A stretch of 64,000 nt of DNA from Segniliparus sp051660745. Its GTDB lineage: Bacteria > Actinomycetota > Actinomycetes > Mycobacteriales > Mycobacteriaceae. The notes beneath the pieces are model-generated. The model made no database searches and had not been told where the DNA came from. It was given only the letters and a program-made list of their open reading frames with translations. The position numbers were made by a program, and so were the translations under genes. The stretch lies in the NCBI RefSeq assembly GCF_051660745.1, contig NZ_JBOFQF010000004.1, positions 1 to 64,000 of the forward strand, given 5' to 3'. Below are positions 41,739 to 50,030 of the stretch, piece by piece (within the stretch, counting starts at the first letter, position 1; each line of letters begins with the position of its first letter).

Positions 41739-42294
41739 TGGTCTCTCCTTCTTCGGGTTGGTTGTCGGTGCTGAGGGCTGTGATGGTCTCGTCGAGCCAG
41801 TCGATGAGGCCTTCGGTCTGGCGGATGCCGCCTTCGAGGACGAGGCGCTGGTGCAGTTGTGCCCCCGCGAGCTTGCCCTGGGGGAAATGCCGGACGGCGC
41901 TGTCTTGGTAATGCTGCAGGGTCCGCTGCGCTTCTTCGCGCTGCGTCTTCAGGTCTTTGAGCATCGCGTCGGGCTCGCCGTGGTGCAGGCCGCGCAGCTT
42001 GACCGGGATCTCCCAGCGCAGCGTCGGCGCGGGGCTCGGCTCGGCGAGCCATTTCGCGAGCTCGGCCCGGCCGAGGTCGGAGATCGAGTAGATCTTCTTG
42101 TCCGGCTTGCCGTCTTGGGCGACCACTTCGAAGGTGGCCCATTCGGCCTCGGTGATGCGCTTGAGGGTGCGGTAGATCTGCTGGTGGGTGGCGCTCCAGA
42201 AGAAGGAGATGGACTTGTCGAACCGCCTGGCCAGCTCGTATCCCGAGCTGGGCTGTTCGGCCAGCGAGACGAGGAGGGCGTGTTCCAGTGCCAC
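41722..42294 (-). CDS. PadR-family transcriptional regulator
   Basis: This encodes 190 residues. The winged-helix part (MALEHALLVSLAEQPSSGYELARRFDKSISFFWSATHQQIYRTLKRI) is typical of PadR subfamily 2, followed by the C-terminal coiled dimer domain (Vir_C-like). It probably senses a small hydrophobic ligand and controls fadH and itself. The GTG start is leaderless: TATTCT stands 6 bases upstream. A 27-bp dyad just beyond that -10 is the likely operator. Confidence 0.9.
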   Translation of the reverse strand: MALEHALLVSLAEQPSSGYELARRFDKSISFFWSATHQQIYRTLKRITEAEWATFEVVAQDGKPDKKIYSISDLGRAELAKWLAEPSPAPTLRWEIPVKLRGLHHGEPDAMLKDLKTQREEAQRTLQHYQDSAVRHFPQGKLAGAQLHQRLVLEGGIRQTEGLIDWLDETITALSTDNQPEEGETSGHQR

Positions 42295-42300
42295 GTCCCT

Positions 42301-42306
42301 AGAATA
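42301..42306 (-). promoter_or_regulatory. Leaderless -10 (TATTCT) for padR-fadH
   Basis: TATTCT on the minus strand is 6 bases before the GTG at 42294. Confidence 0.65.
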
Positions 42307-42325
42307 ATGCGATTCGGCGAGCTAT

Positions 42326-42352
42326 GCAACTCGTTGCAGTGCAACGGGTTGC
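42326..42352. promoter_or_regulatory. 27-bp dyad, probable PadR operator
   Basis: GCAACTCGTTGCA and TGCAACGGGTTGC are inverted copies with one mismatch around a single G. The dyad begins 20 bp upstream of the padR -10, over the -35 position, and also lies 20 bp past the stop of the neighbouring membrane-protein gene. Confidence 0.7.
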
Positions 42353-42371
42353 TGTACAAGATTGTGCTGTG

Positions 42372-42857
42372 CTAGTTGCGCATAATCGTTTCGGAGCTTG
42401 GTCGGACGAGCCGCCGCTTCGGCGGCGGAGTCTTCGGGGTCGGCGGCGGCGGGAAACGCTGCAAGAACTCCCCGAGCAAGGCCGCCATGGTCACGAGCGC
42501 GCCGAGCCGGGCCCTCGGCCAGCTCGTTCCCCGCGCCGAGAGCACGGCGGCGCACCCGTCGACCAACCGGTCGCCGAGCACGGGGCTGGTGCACAGGGAC
42601 GCGGCGAACGCGACTGCCGCGCCTGCTTGCCGTGAAAGCGGCATGCGGGACACTTGGTCCGGGGTCAACAGGAGCATCTCCGGGGCCAGGGTGGCCGCGC
42701 CCGCTGCCGAGCCCGCGACGAGCGCGGCACGGGCGAGGAAGCGCTCGCGCTTGGTGAGCGGGAGGTCCGCGACGGCGACGTAGGCTCCGAGCCCGAGCGC
42801 GCCGAGCGCCCCCATCCACCAGGGAGGCAGGGCGTGAGTTTGGGACGTGGGGCGCAT
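42372..42857 (-). CDS. Membrane protein of unknown function
   Basis: This encodes 161 residues. Two or three hydrophobic segments (about 14-32, 42-60, 78-95 and 115-130) are followed by a Pro/Lys/Arg-rich tail (PPPPTPKTPPPKRR). The ATG is leaderless, 6 bases after TATTAT. It ends just before the PadR operator and could be under the same control only by read-through. No family recognised. Confidence 0.7.
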   Translation of the reverse strand: MRPTSQTHALPPWWMGALGALGLGAYVAVADLPLTKRERFLARAALVAGSAAGAATLAPEMLLLTPDQVSRMPLSRQAGAAVAFAASLCTSPVLGDRLVDGCAAVLSARGTSWPRARLGALVTMAALLGEFLQRFPPPPTPKTPPPKRRLVRPSSETIMRN

Positions 42858-42863
42858 AAAGCC

Positions 42864-42869
42864 ATAATA
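42864..42869 (-). promoter_or_regulatory. Leaderless -10 (TATTAT) for the membrane protein
   Basis: TATTAT on the minus strand is 6 bases before the ATG at 42857. Confidence 0.7.
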
Positions 42870-42910
42870 CGGCTCAGTTCGGCATTCCCAGGAGCGGCAG
42901 CTTGATGGAC

Positions 42911-44854
42911 TCAGGCCAGCGAGAGCCGCCAGGCGCTATGCAGCTCGGCGAAGCGCCCGTTTCCTTCGACCAGGTCGGCGGGCGGGCCGTCTTCGAGGAT
43001 CCTTCCCTCGCCGACCACGAGCACGCGGTCGGCGATTTCGACCGTGGAGAGCCGGTGCGCCACGATGATCGCGGTCCGGCCCGCGAGCAGCGCGCCCAAT
43101 GCTCGCTGCACCACTCGCTCGCTCGGGATGTCGAGGCTCGCGGTGGCCTCGTCCAGCACGATGACTTTCGGGGCCGCCAGGAAGACCCTGGCGAAGGCGA
43201 CAAGCTGGCGCTCTCCGGCGGAGAGCCGGTCGCCGCGCTTTTGCACGGCGGTGTCGTACCCGTCGGGCAGCGCGGCGATGAACTCGTGCGCCCCGACCGC
43301 TTGCGCGGCCGCCACGGCCTCGGCGAGGGTCGCGTCCGTTTTTCCGAGCCGGATGTTCTCGAAGATTGTTCCGGAGAACAAATACGGCTCCTGGGTCACC
43401 ATGACGACCCGCGCGCGCAGTTCTGCGTCCGCTATTTCCCGCAGGTCGACGCCGTCGAGCCGGACCGAGCCCGAAGTCGGGTCGTAGAACCGCGCGACGA
43501 GTTTGGCGATCGTCGATTTCCCCGCCCCGGTCTGCCCGACCATGGCGACCACCTGTCCGGGGGCGATGGCGAGCGAGCATTCGGGGAGCACCGGCGGCCC
43601 GTCCGGGGCATAGGAGAACGCCACCCGGTCGAAGACGATCTCGCCCTCGTTCTTGGCCGGGACGACCGGATGCTCCGGCTCTGGCACGGCGGGGCGCTCT
43701 TCGAGCACGCCGGAGATCTTTTCCAGCGCGGAGGCGGCCGACTGGTACATGTTGAAGACCTGGGCCAGGGTCTCAAGCGGCTCGTAGAAGTTCCGCAGAT
43801 ACATCAGGAATGCGGCGAGCACGCCGACCTGCGTGTCGCCGTGGATCACCCGCCAGCCGCCGACCAGCAGCACGGCAACGGTCGAGAGGTTGTCGACCAA
43901 GCGGGAGAAACCGATGTAATCCGCCATGTTCAGCGTGGCCTCGACTGTAGTCGCCTGGTACTCGGCGCTCTCCGCCGCGAGGATGTCCTCGTTGCGGCGC
44001 TCCCTTCGGTACGTCTGGACGGCGCGGACTCCGCTCATCGTGTCCACATAGTGGGTGATCACCCTGGCGATGGCCCGTCGCGCGCGCCGCTGGGAGATCC
44101 GCTGGAGCCTCGCGGAACGTCGGGTCATGAGGACCATCGGGATAAAGCCGAGCGCGCCGACGATCGCGAGCGGCGCGTCGAGCCAGAACATGATGGCGGT
44201 CATGCTGATCAGCGACAACGTGGCGTTCATGGACTCGACGATCGATCCGCTCAGGAACTCCATGAGCGTGTCCATGTCGTTGCCGAGCCTTGCGATCACT
44301 TTGCCGGAGGTGTAGCGCTCGTGGAAGGCGACGGAAAGGCGCTGCGCATGGGCGAACACCGTGGTGCGCAGCTCGAACAGCATGGCCTGGGCGAGGATGG
44401 CCGATCTCGTGTTGGAGGCGTAGTTGAGCCACGCGCCGAAGAGCATCATGAGCAGGAGCGCCAGCCCTGCGAGCCCGAGCGCCGACCAGTCGCCCCGGCC
44501 TGCCCTGCTGATCCCTGAGTCCAGCCCGTACGCGACGAGGAGCGGCGTCAGCACGAAGCACGCGTTGTCGGCCAGCACAATGCCGAGGAAGAACCACAAT
44601 TTCCGCAGATGCGGACGCGCCAGGTCGAGCAGCAGCGCCCGCGAGCGCCTGGCAAGGACCAGGTTGCCCTTCTTGTCGGGCTCTGCCTCCTCGTTCGCGA
44701 CTCCCCGCCAGTCCTGCTCGTCCAGCGGGCGATCTGCTGCGTTATCGGAGCCTCGCGTGCCCTCCTCCCTCCCCAGCACGTGTCGGCTCCTGCTGCCTTG
44801 CATCTCATCCCGCTGGCCTGGCAGGACGACGTTCTTCTCGTCCTCCTCAGACAT
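42911..44854 (-). CDS. ABC exporter half-transporter, catalytic-Walker subunit
   Basis: This encodes 647 residues. A hydrophilic acidic start of about 75 residues precedes six membrane helices (about 95-375) and an ATPase domain: Walker A GQTGAGKST, Q-loop VTQEPYLFSG, signature LSAGERQ, Walker B VIVLDEATASLD with catalytic Glu, and H-loop VAHRLST. It pairs with the next gene as a heterodimeric exporter like M. tuberculosis Rv1272c/Rv1273c. The signature deviates (LSAGE instead of LSGGQ), which fits a partner that completes a non-hydrolysing site. The ATG overlaps the partner gene by 8 bp; an earlier in-frame start at 45004 lies inside the partner and is unlikely. Confidence 0.93.
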   Translation of the reverse strand: MSEEDEKNVVLPGQRDEMQGSRSRHVLGREEGTRGSDNAADRPLDEQDWRGVANEEAEPDKKGNLVLARRSRALLLDLARPHLRKLWFFLGIVLADNACFVLTPLLVAYGLDSGISRAGRGDWSALGLAGLALLLMMLFGAWLNYASNTRSAILAQAMLFELRTTVFAHAQRLSVAFHERYTSGKVIARLGNDMDTLMEFLSGSIVESMNATLSLISMTAIMFWLDAPLAIVGALGFIPMVLMTRRSARLQRISQRRARRAIARVITHYVDTMSGVRAVQTYRRERRNEDILAAESAEYQATTVEATLNMADYIGFSRLVDNLSTVAVLLVGGWRVIHGDTQVGVLAAFLMYLRNFYEPLETLAQVFNMYQSAASALEKISGVLEERPAVPEPEHPVVPAKNEGEIVFDRVAFSYAPDGPPVLPECSLAIAPGQVVAMVGQTGAGKSTIAKLVARFYDPTSGSVRLDGVDLREIADAELRARVVMVTQEPYLFSGTIFENIRLGKTDATLAEAVAAAQAVGAHEFIAALPDGYDTAVQKRGDRLSAGERQLVAFARVFLAAPKVIVLDEATASLDIPSERVVQRALGALLAGRTAIIVAHRLSTVEIADRVLVVGEGRILEDGPPADLVEGNGRFAELHSAWRLSLA

Positions 44855-46616
44855 GGCTCGGCTCCAAGGCCGCGCCCATGACGTGGCGATAGCGCGCGGA
44901 GGCGGCGAGCAGGTCCTCGTGGGAGCCGACGGCTTCGATCCTGCCGTCCCAGATGAGCGCCACCCGGTCCGCGAGTGCGGCTGTGGACGGGCGGTGCGCG
45001 ACAAGCAGGGTCGCCGCAGTGGACAACGCGGCCCTGAGCCTGGCCTGGACCAGCGCCTCGGTGTCCACGTCGAGCGCGGAGAGCGGGTCGTCGAGCACGA
45101 GCACCTTCGGCTGGCCGAGGACCGCGCGGGCCAACGCGAGACGTTGGCGCTGGCCCCCGGAGAGGCTCAGGCCCTGCTCGCCGATGCGGGTGCGGGTTCC
45201 CCACGGGAGCCTCGCGACGAAATCGGAAGCGGCGGCCACGTCCAGCGCGTTGGCGATCTCCTCGTCCGTCGCCTCGGGCTGGCCGAGCGCGACGTTCTCC
45301 CGGACGCTCGCTGAGAAGAGCACGGGCTCCTCGAAGGCCACGGCGATCTGCGCGCGCAGATCTGCGAGACGCAGCTCGCGGATGTCGACCCCGTCCAGCG
45401 TGATCCGCCCCGAGGTGGCGTCGAGGAGGCGGGGCACGAGGTTCGCGAGGGTGGTCTTCCCCGAGCCGGTCGGGCCGACCAGCGCCACGATCTCGCCCGG
45501 CTCGACGCGCAGCGACACGTCCGTGAGCACGGGGGATTTCGAGTCCGGATGGGCGAAGCCGACGTTCTCGAAGACCAGCTCGCCCCGGACGGGCCGCGCC
45601 AGCTCACGGGGATCGTCCGGATCCGCCACCGAGATCGGCCGGTCCATGAGCTCCCAATGCCGGTCGGCGGCGTTCATCGTGTTGAACAGGTCGCCGAGCA
45701 AGAGTGCGATCGAGGTGAGCGGCCAGTTCAGATACATGACCAGCGAGATGGCCGCGACGAGGGTGCCGAGCGTCCATTGCCCTTCCGGGACGCCCCAGCC
45801 GCTCGCCAGGAGCATCGCGGCGACCGCGAGCACGGGGGTCGCGCCGCTGACCATCCACAGCGAAGCCTTCAGCCGGGTCTCGCGCAGCTGCAGCGCGCGC
45901 AATGTGTCGGCTTGGGCGCTGTACTGGGCGATCGAGTCGTCGCCCGCGCCGAACGCCTTGAGCACGCGGACGCCGAGCACCGACTCCTCGACCGTGGTGG
46001 TGATGTCGCCGACGAGGTCTTGGACCTGCCTTGAGACTTGGTTCCAGGCGCGCTCGATCTTGCTCGTGGTCACGAGCATCGGCGTCTCGCAGACGATGAG
46101 GACGAGGCCGAGCGGCCAGCACAGGACGAGCAACGTGACGGTCACTGCGACGATCGCGACGGTGTTCACCACGAAGAACGGGCCGAAGAACGCCACGAAA
46201 CGGCGCAACTGCCGGAGATCCTCCACGCCACGGGAGAGCAGCTGGCCGGAGTCCCAGTGGGCGTGCTCGCCGATGGCGAGGCGCTGCGCGTGGGCGAAGA
46301 CCTTGGCCCGCATGCCGGTCTCGAGCTCGGCGGACGGGCGGGCTCCGACCCGCCGTCTGCCCCAGATGGCTCCCGAGTCCACCAGGCCAAGAATCGACAC
46401 GATGACGACCGGCCACAGGAGGCCATGGGCGTCGCCGCGAGCGATCGGCCCGTCCACCACATGTTTGACGACGAGCGGGATGGCGATGCTGGTGACCACC
46501 GACGAGAGGATCAACCCCAAGGCAAGGCCGATCCGGCCCGCGTACGGACGCACATCCGGCCATAGGCGTAGGAGAGCGTTGCCGCCAGGGCTGGTTTCCG
46601 TCATGCCTTCATTCAT
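44847..46616 (-). CDS. ABC exporter half-transporter, degenerate-Walker subunit
   Basis: This encodes 589 residues. Six membrane helices (about 25-320) precede an ATPase domain: Walker A GPTGSGKTT, signature LSGGQRQR, Walker B VLVLDDPLSALD and H-loop VAHRPST. The catalytic Glu after Walker B is Asp here. With the partner's LSAGE this gives one degenerate and one active ATP site, the usual asymmetry of heterodimeric exporters. Substrates of such pairs include drugs, lipids and peptides; none is indicated here. The ATG at 46616 or 46604 could start it. Confidence 0.93.
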   Translation of the reverse strand: MNEGMTETSPGGNALLRLWPDVRPYAGRIGLALGLILSSVVTSIAIPLVVKHVVDGPIARGDAHGLLWPVVIVSILGLVDSGAIWGRRRVGARPSAELETGMRAKVFAHAQRLAIGEHAHWDSGQLLSRGVEDLRQLRRFVAFFGPFFVVNTVAIVAVTVTLLVLCWPLGLVLIVCETPMLVTTSKIERAWNQVSRQVQDLVGDITTTVEESVLGVRVLKAFGAGDDSIAQYSAQADTLRALQLRETRLKASLWMVSGATPVLAVAAMLLASGWGVPEGQWTLGTLVAAISLVMYLNWPLTSIALLLGDLFNTMNAADRHWELMDRPISVADPDDPRELARPVRGELVFENVGFAHPDSKSPVLTDVSLRVEPGEIVALVGPTGSGKTTLANLVPRLLDATSGRITLDGVDIRELRLADLRAQIAVAFEEPVLFSASVRENVALGQPEATDEEIANALDVAAASDFVARLPWGTRTRIGEQGLSLSGGQRQRLALARAVLGQPKVLVLDDPLSALDVDTEALVQARLRAALSTAATLLVAHRPSTAALADRVALIWDGRIEAVGSHEDLLAASARYRHVMGAALEPSHV

Positions 46617-46693
46617 AGCGCATGGGGCTGACAGTTTTCGACCCGTTTTGTCGGGCGGCGCTGTGGGACCGCGCCGTTTTCAGCGGGGGCCGA

Positions 46694-47005
46694 TCACGGC
46701 TGTTGCTGGTTCTTGAGCGCCGCCTGGTCCTCTTGCAGCTCCTTGTAGGCGAGCCTGCCGATCAAGTGCGCGAGGACGGGGGAGGTGAGCAGCGCGAAGA
46801 GGGCGATGAGCACGAGCATCCCCACATCGAGGTTGTGGCGGAGCCGGAGCGCGGCTCCGACGCAGGTCAGGACGAGCCCGAGGGTCTGCGGCTTGGCCGC
46901 GGAGTGCATCCGGGTCAACGTGTCAGGGAACCGGACCACGCCGAGCGCGGCGGTGAAGGCGAGGAGGGAGCCCAAGAGGACGAGCAGTGCGGCGGCGAGG
47001 TCCAT
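46694..47005 (-). CDS. mnhG: Na+/H+ antiporter subunit MnhG
   Basis: This encodes 103 residues with three membrane helices: MDLAAALLVLLGSLLAFTAALGVVRFPDTLTRMHSAAKPQTLG is the conserved MnhG/MrpG start. It is the last gene of the mrp operon. Its ATG overlaps the stop of a partial copy of itself (mnhG fragment), rather than the mnhF stop. Confidence 0.92.
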   Translation of the reverse strand: MDLAAALLVLLGSLLAFTAALGVVRFPDTLTRMHSAAKPQTLGLVLTCVGAALRLRHNLDVGMLVLIALFALLTSPVLAHLIGRLAYKELQEDQAALKNQQQP

Positions 47006-47193
47006 CAGTTCGGCCGCCTCCGCTTGTCTTTCCCGCGGGTCAGGGAGAGCCCGAGGGTCTGCGGCTTGGCCGCGGAGCGCGTCCGGGTCAACGTGTCCGG
47101 ACGGTGTTGTCTGGAAGCGGGGACCACGCCGGGCGCGGCGGTGAAGGCGAGGAGGGAGCCCAGGAGGACGAGCAGTGCGGCGGCGAGGTCCAT
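47005..47193 (-). pseudogene. Partial duplicate of mnhG between mnhF and mnhG
   Basis: This 62-codon frame begins MDLAAALLVLLGSLLAFTAAPGVV, nearly identical to mnhG. It diverges in a 20-bp patch, then resumes DTLTR-RSAAKPQTLGL and ends with GKDKRRRPN, the end of mnhF. So it arose by tandem duplication of 188 bp spanning the mnhF/mnhG junction. Start and stop still overlap with mnhF and mnhG (ATGA at both ends), so it would be translated as a one-helix peptide and may relay ribosomes to mnhG. Confidence 0.85.
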
Positions 47194-47465
47194 CAGTTCG
47201 GCCGCCTCCGCTTGTCTTTCACGCGGAACCGCACGACGCTGAGGGAGCCGATGAAGCCGAGCAGCGAGAGCGCGGTCGTCCCGTAGACGACGGTCGAGTC
47301 CAAGCTGTAGGCCGCCCAAGCGTTCAACCCGCACATCAGCACCGCGACCAGGGCGTCCACGGAGACCAGGCGGTCGAGCGTCCGAGGGCCGACGGCGACT
47401 TTCCACGCGGTGAGCAGTGCGGCCCCGCAGAGCAGGACCGAGGCGGCGAGCCAGATCCAGTGCAT
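47193..47465 (-). CDS. mnhF: Na+/H+ antiporter subunit MnhF
   Basis: This encodes 90 residues with three helices. The conserved GPRTLDRLVSVDALVAVLMCGL block is present. MnhF is a small subunit of the multi-protein Mrp antiporter. Its ATG shares a base with the mnhE stop (TGATG), and its end overlaps the mnhG fragment. Confidence 0.92.
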   Translation of the reverse strand: MHWIWLAASVLLCGAALLTAWKVAVGPRTLDRLVSVDALVAVLMCGLNAWAAYSLDSTVVYGTTALSLLGFIGSLSVVRFRVKDKRRRPN

Positions 47466-48034
47466 CACCCTGCCTCCCGCTTGCGGGCAGCGGCAGTCGG
47501 GATCGGCTTCTTGCCCTGCTCGAACGCGAGGCTGAACCATCGTTCCAGCACAGCGGTCTTCTCCTCGAACTTCTTCACATCGGCCTCGTTCCGGGACGGG
47601 ATGAGATGGACTTGCACCCTGCGGTGCACCCGGTCGATCGACAGCACCACCGTGCCGGGGATGAGGTTGAGCGCGAGGATCGCGAGCGTGAGCACCAGGT
47701 CGGAGCTCATGCGCAGCTTCACCCAGTGGATTCCCCTGGCGGGCACGGGCGCGGGCCGCACGGCGTACCACGCGACTTGCGCGCTGGAGATCACCAGGTC
47801 CCTCGCGATGATCAGGCACAGCACGATCAGCGGGCCGATCCGGATCCGAGTGCCGACAGGCACCCGGGGCAGCGGCAGGAAGACGATCACGGCGACCGCC
47901 ACGAGGACGCCCGACCCGACGATGAGCGGTGTCGCCTCGCCCCAGAGCAGCGTCCACACGGCGGTGAGCCAGACGACCGACCCGCTGCGGATCACCAGCT
48001 CGTGGAGCTGTTCGCCGCCTTTGATCCGGCTCAT
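47465..48034 (-). CDS. mnhE: Na+/H+ antiporter subunit MnhE
   Basis: This encodes 189 residues. A pair of N-terminal helices is followed by a long soluble C-terminal part with the MnhE block VLTLAILALNLIPGTVVLSIDRVHRRVQVHLI. The ATG overlaps the mnhD stop (ATGA). The subunit is needed for assembly of the complex. Confidence 0.93.
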   Translation of the reverse strand: MSRIKGGEQLHELVIRSGSVVWLTAVWTLLWGEATPLIVGSGVLVAVAVIVFLPLPRVPVGTRIRIGPLIVLCLIIARDLVISSAQVAWYAVRPAPVPARGIHWVKLRMSSDLVLTLAILALNLIPGTVVLSIDRVHRRVQVHLIPSRNEADVKKFEEKTAVLERWFSLAFEQGKKPIPTAAARKREAG

Positions 48035-49602
48035 GGCGCGTCCCCCGCCTCTGCGGCGGCGCGTTGCGCGACGCCGAGGATCGGCCCTGCGGCGAACGCC
48101 AGCCCCAGCCCGAGCACCACCAGGGCGATGGTCGCGCCGACCATGCCCGCGGGCATGCGGCCAACATCTGCCCGGTCCGCGTACGCGATGTCGACCAATT
48201 CGCTTGTCATCGTGGGCGGCGCCGCGTTGGCGAGCTCGCCCTCCGGCGCGTCGTCGCGCGAGCGCCAGAACGCGAGGTTCCACACCCGCATGATCGCGTA
48301 GAGGGTGAGCAGGCTGGTGACCATGCCGCCCGCGACGAGGAGCCAGGCGAGGAGCCCGCCGTGGGCGATCGCCGCCTGGGTCAGGACGACTTTGCCGATG
48401 AAGCCGGAGAACGGCGGTATCCCTGCGAGGTTGAGCGCGGGGATCAGGAACAGCACGGCAAGCATGGGGCTCGCGGCGGCGAGGCCGCCGAGGCGGCGCA
48501 GCGACGAGGCTCCGGCCTGGCGCTCGATGAGCCCGACGACGAGGAAGAGCGTGGTCTGCACCAGGATGTGGTGCGCAACGTAGTACACCGTCCCCGTCAG
48601 GCCTTCCGGGGTGGACAGCGCGATCCCGAACACGAGATACCCGATATGGCTCACCAAGGTGAAGGAGAGGAGCCGTTTCACGTCGGACTGGGCGAGCGCG
48701 CCGAGGATGCCGATGAGCATGGTGCCGAGCGCCGCCACGAGCAGCGCCGAGTCCAGTCCGGACCCGGAGAAGAGCAACGTGTGCGCCCGGATGATGGCGT
48801 ACACGCCCACCTTGGTCAGCAGGCCTGCGAAGACGGCGGTCACCGGCGCGGGGGCGGTGGGGTAGGAGTCGGGGAGCCAGGCGGAGAGGGGGAAGATGGC
48901 GGACTTCACGCCGAAGGCGACCAGCAGCACGGCGAAGACCGACGAGCGGACTCCGCCGGGGATGTTCGTCATCGCGGCGGCGATCTGGTCGAAGTTCAGC
49001 GACCCGGTCGTGGCGTAGACCAGCGCGATGCCGATGAGGAAGACCGAGGAGGAGAGGATCGAGACCATGACGTAAGAGATCCCGGCCCGGATCCGGGCGC
49101 CCCCGCCGCCGATGGTCATCAGCACGTAGCTGGACGCGAGCAGCACTTCGAACCCGACGAAGAGGTTGAAGAGGTCGTGCGCCAAGAACGCGTCGCACAC
49201 CCCCGCCGTCAACGCCAGATAGGTCGGCAGGAAGATCGACACCGGCTCGTTCCCGTCGCCGTCGCGGATGCCCTGGCTCACCGCGTACACCAGCACCGCG
49301 AGCAGCACGCTGGCCGAGACCACGAGCATGAGCGCGGAGAGCCGGTCGACGCTCAGCTCCACGCCGAGCGGACCCGGCGAGGACTCCGAGGCGCCCCATC
49401 CGCCGAGGAAGAGGCGCTGGGCGCCCCGCGTGTCGACGAGGACGAGCAGCCAGACGCTGGCCACGAGGGTGACGGCGAGCGCTCCGAACGAGGTCAACAA
49501 CGCGAGGCGGGGCCTGCGCCCCAGAATGAGCGTGCCCGCCGCCCCGGTCATCGGGATGATCATCGGGGCGGGGACGAGCGCCTGGGAGAGGAAGTCGCTC
49601 AT
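48031..49602 (-). CDS. mnhD: Na+/H+ antiporter subunit MnhD
   Basis: This encodes 523 residues with about 14 helices, homologous to NuoN/NuoM of complex I. Seen are FEVLLASSYVLMTIGG, the lysine in FGVKSAIFPLSAWLPDSYPTAPAPVTAVFAGLLTKVGVYAIIR, and SDVKRLLSFTLVSHIGYLVFG. It forms one of the proton/sodium paths. Overlaps of 4 bp with mnhC and mnhE indicate coupled translation. Confidence 0.95.
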   Translation of the reverse strand: MSDFLSQALVPAPMIIPMTGAAGTLILGRRPRLALLTSFGALAVTLVASVWLLVLVDTRGAQRLFLGGWGASESSPGPLGVELSVDRLSALMLVVSASVLLAVLVYAVSQGIRDGDGNEPVSIFLPTYLALTAGVCDAFLAHDLFNLFVGFEVLLASSYVLMTIGGGGARIRAGISYVMVSILSSSVFLIGIALVYATTGSLNFDQIAAAMTNIPGGVRSSVFAVLLVAFGVKSAIFPLSAWLPDSYPTAPAPVTAVFAGLLTKVGVYAIIRAHTLLFSGSGLDSALLVAALGTMLIGILGALAQSDVKRLLSFTLVSHIGYLVFGIALSTPEGLTGTVYYVAHHILVQTTLFLVVGLIERQAGASSLRRLGGLAAASPMLAVLFLIPALNLAGIPPFSGFIGKVVLTQAAIAHGGLLAWLLVAGGMVTSLLTLYAIMRVWNLAFWRSRDDAPEGELANAAPPTMTSELVDIAYADRADVGRMPAGMVGATIALVVLGLGLAFAAGPILGVAQRAAAEAGDAP

Positions 49603-50030
49603 GTCCGCAGCTGTCCTTCCGTGTCGCCGACGTCCACCCTGGCGGGCTGGTCGTCGGGCTCGGAGTCCTCGATCTCCGCGCGAAGGGCGACGATCTCGTC
49701 CTCGGCGTCGTCGTCCACGTCCTCGTCGGTCTGCAACCGGTACGAGCGGTAGGCGAGCGCGAGGACGAAAGCGGCCACGCCGAGGGAGATGACGATGGCG
49801 GTCAGGATCATCGCCTGCGCAAGGGGATCGGCGGCCCGGCCCTCCTCGGCGGCTCCGACGATGGGCGGCGCCCCCGACGGGCCGCCAGCGGCGAGGATGA
49901 GCAGGTTCACCGCGTTGCCGAGCAGGATGGTGCCGATCAGCATCTTGGTGAGGGTGCGGCGCAGGAGCAGGTTCACCCCGGTGGCTCCGAGCAGGCCGAT
50001 GAGGACGACGAGCGTCAGGTTCGCGCTCAT
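49599..50030 (-). CDS. mnhC: Na+/H+ antiporter subunit MnhC
   Basis: This encodes 143 residues. It is a NuoK-like three-helix subunit: GATGVNLLLRRTLTKMLIGTILLGNAVNLLILA and AMILTAIVISLGVAAFVLALAYR. The C-terminal 40 residues are highly acidic (DEDVDDDAEDE), longer than in many homologues. It overlaps mnhA and mnhD by 4 bp each. Confidence 0.94.
   Translation of the reverse strand: MSANLTLVVLIGLLGATGVNLLLRRTLTKMLIGTILLGNAVNLLILAAGGPSGAPPIVGAAEEGRAADPLAQAMILTAIVISLGVAAFVLALAYRSYRLQTDEDVDDDAEDEIVALRAEIEDSEPDDQPARVDVGDTEGQLRT

Noticed and set aside
41645..42142. A second reading frame within fadH/padR
   Set aside because: It is an Arg/Pro-rich shadow of the PadR gene.
46617..46693. A terminator after mnhG
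   Set aside because: A GGCGC/GCGCC stem exists but has no T-tract on the minus strand; support is too weak.
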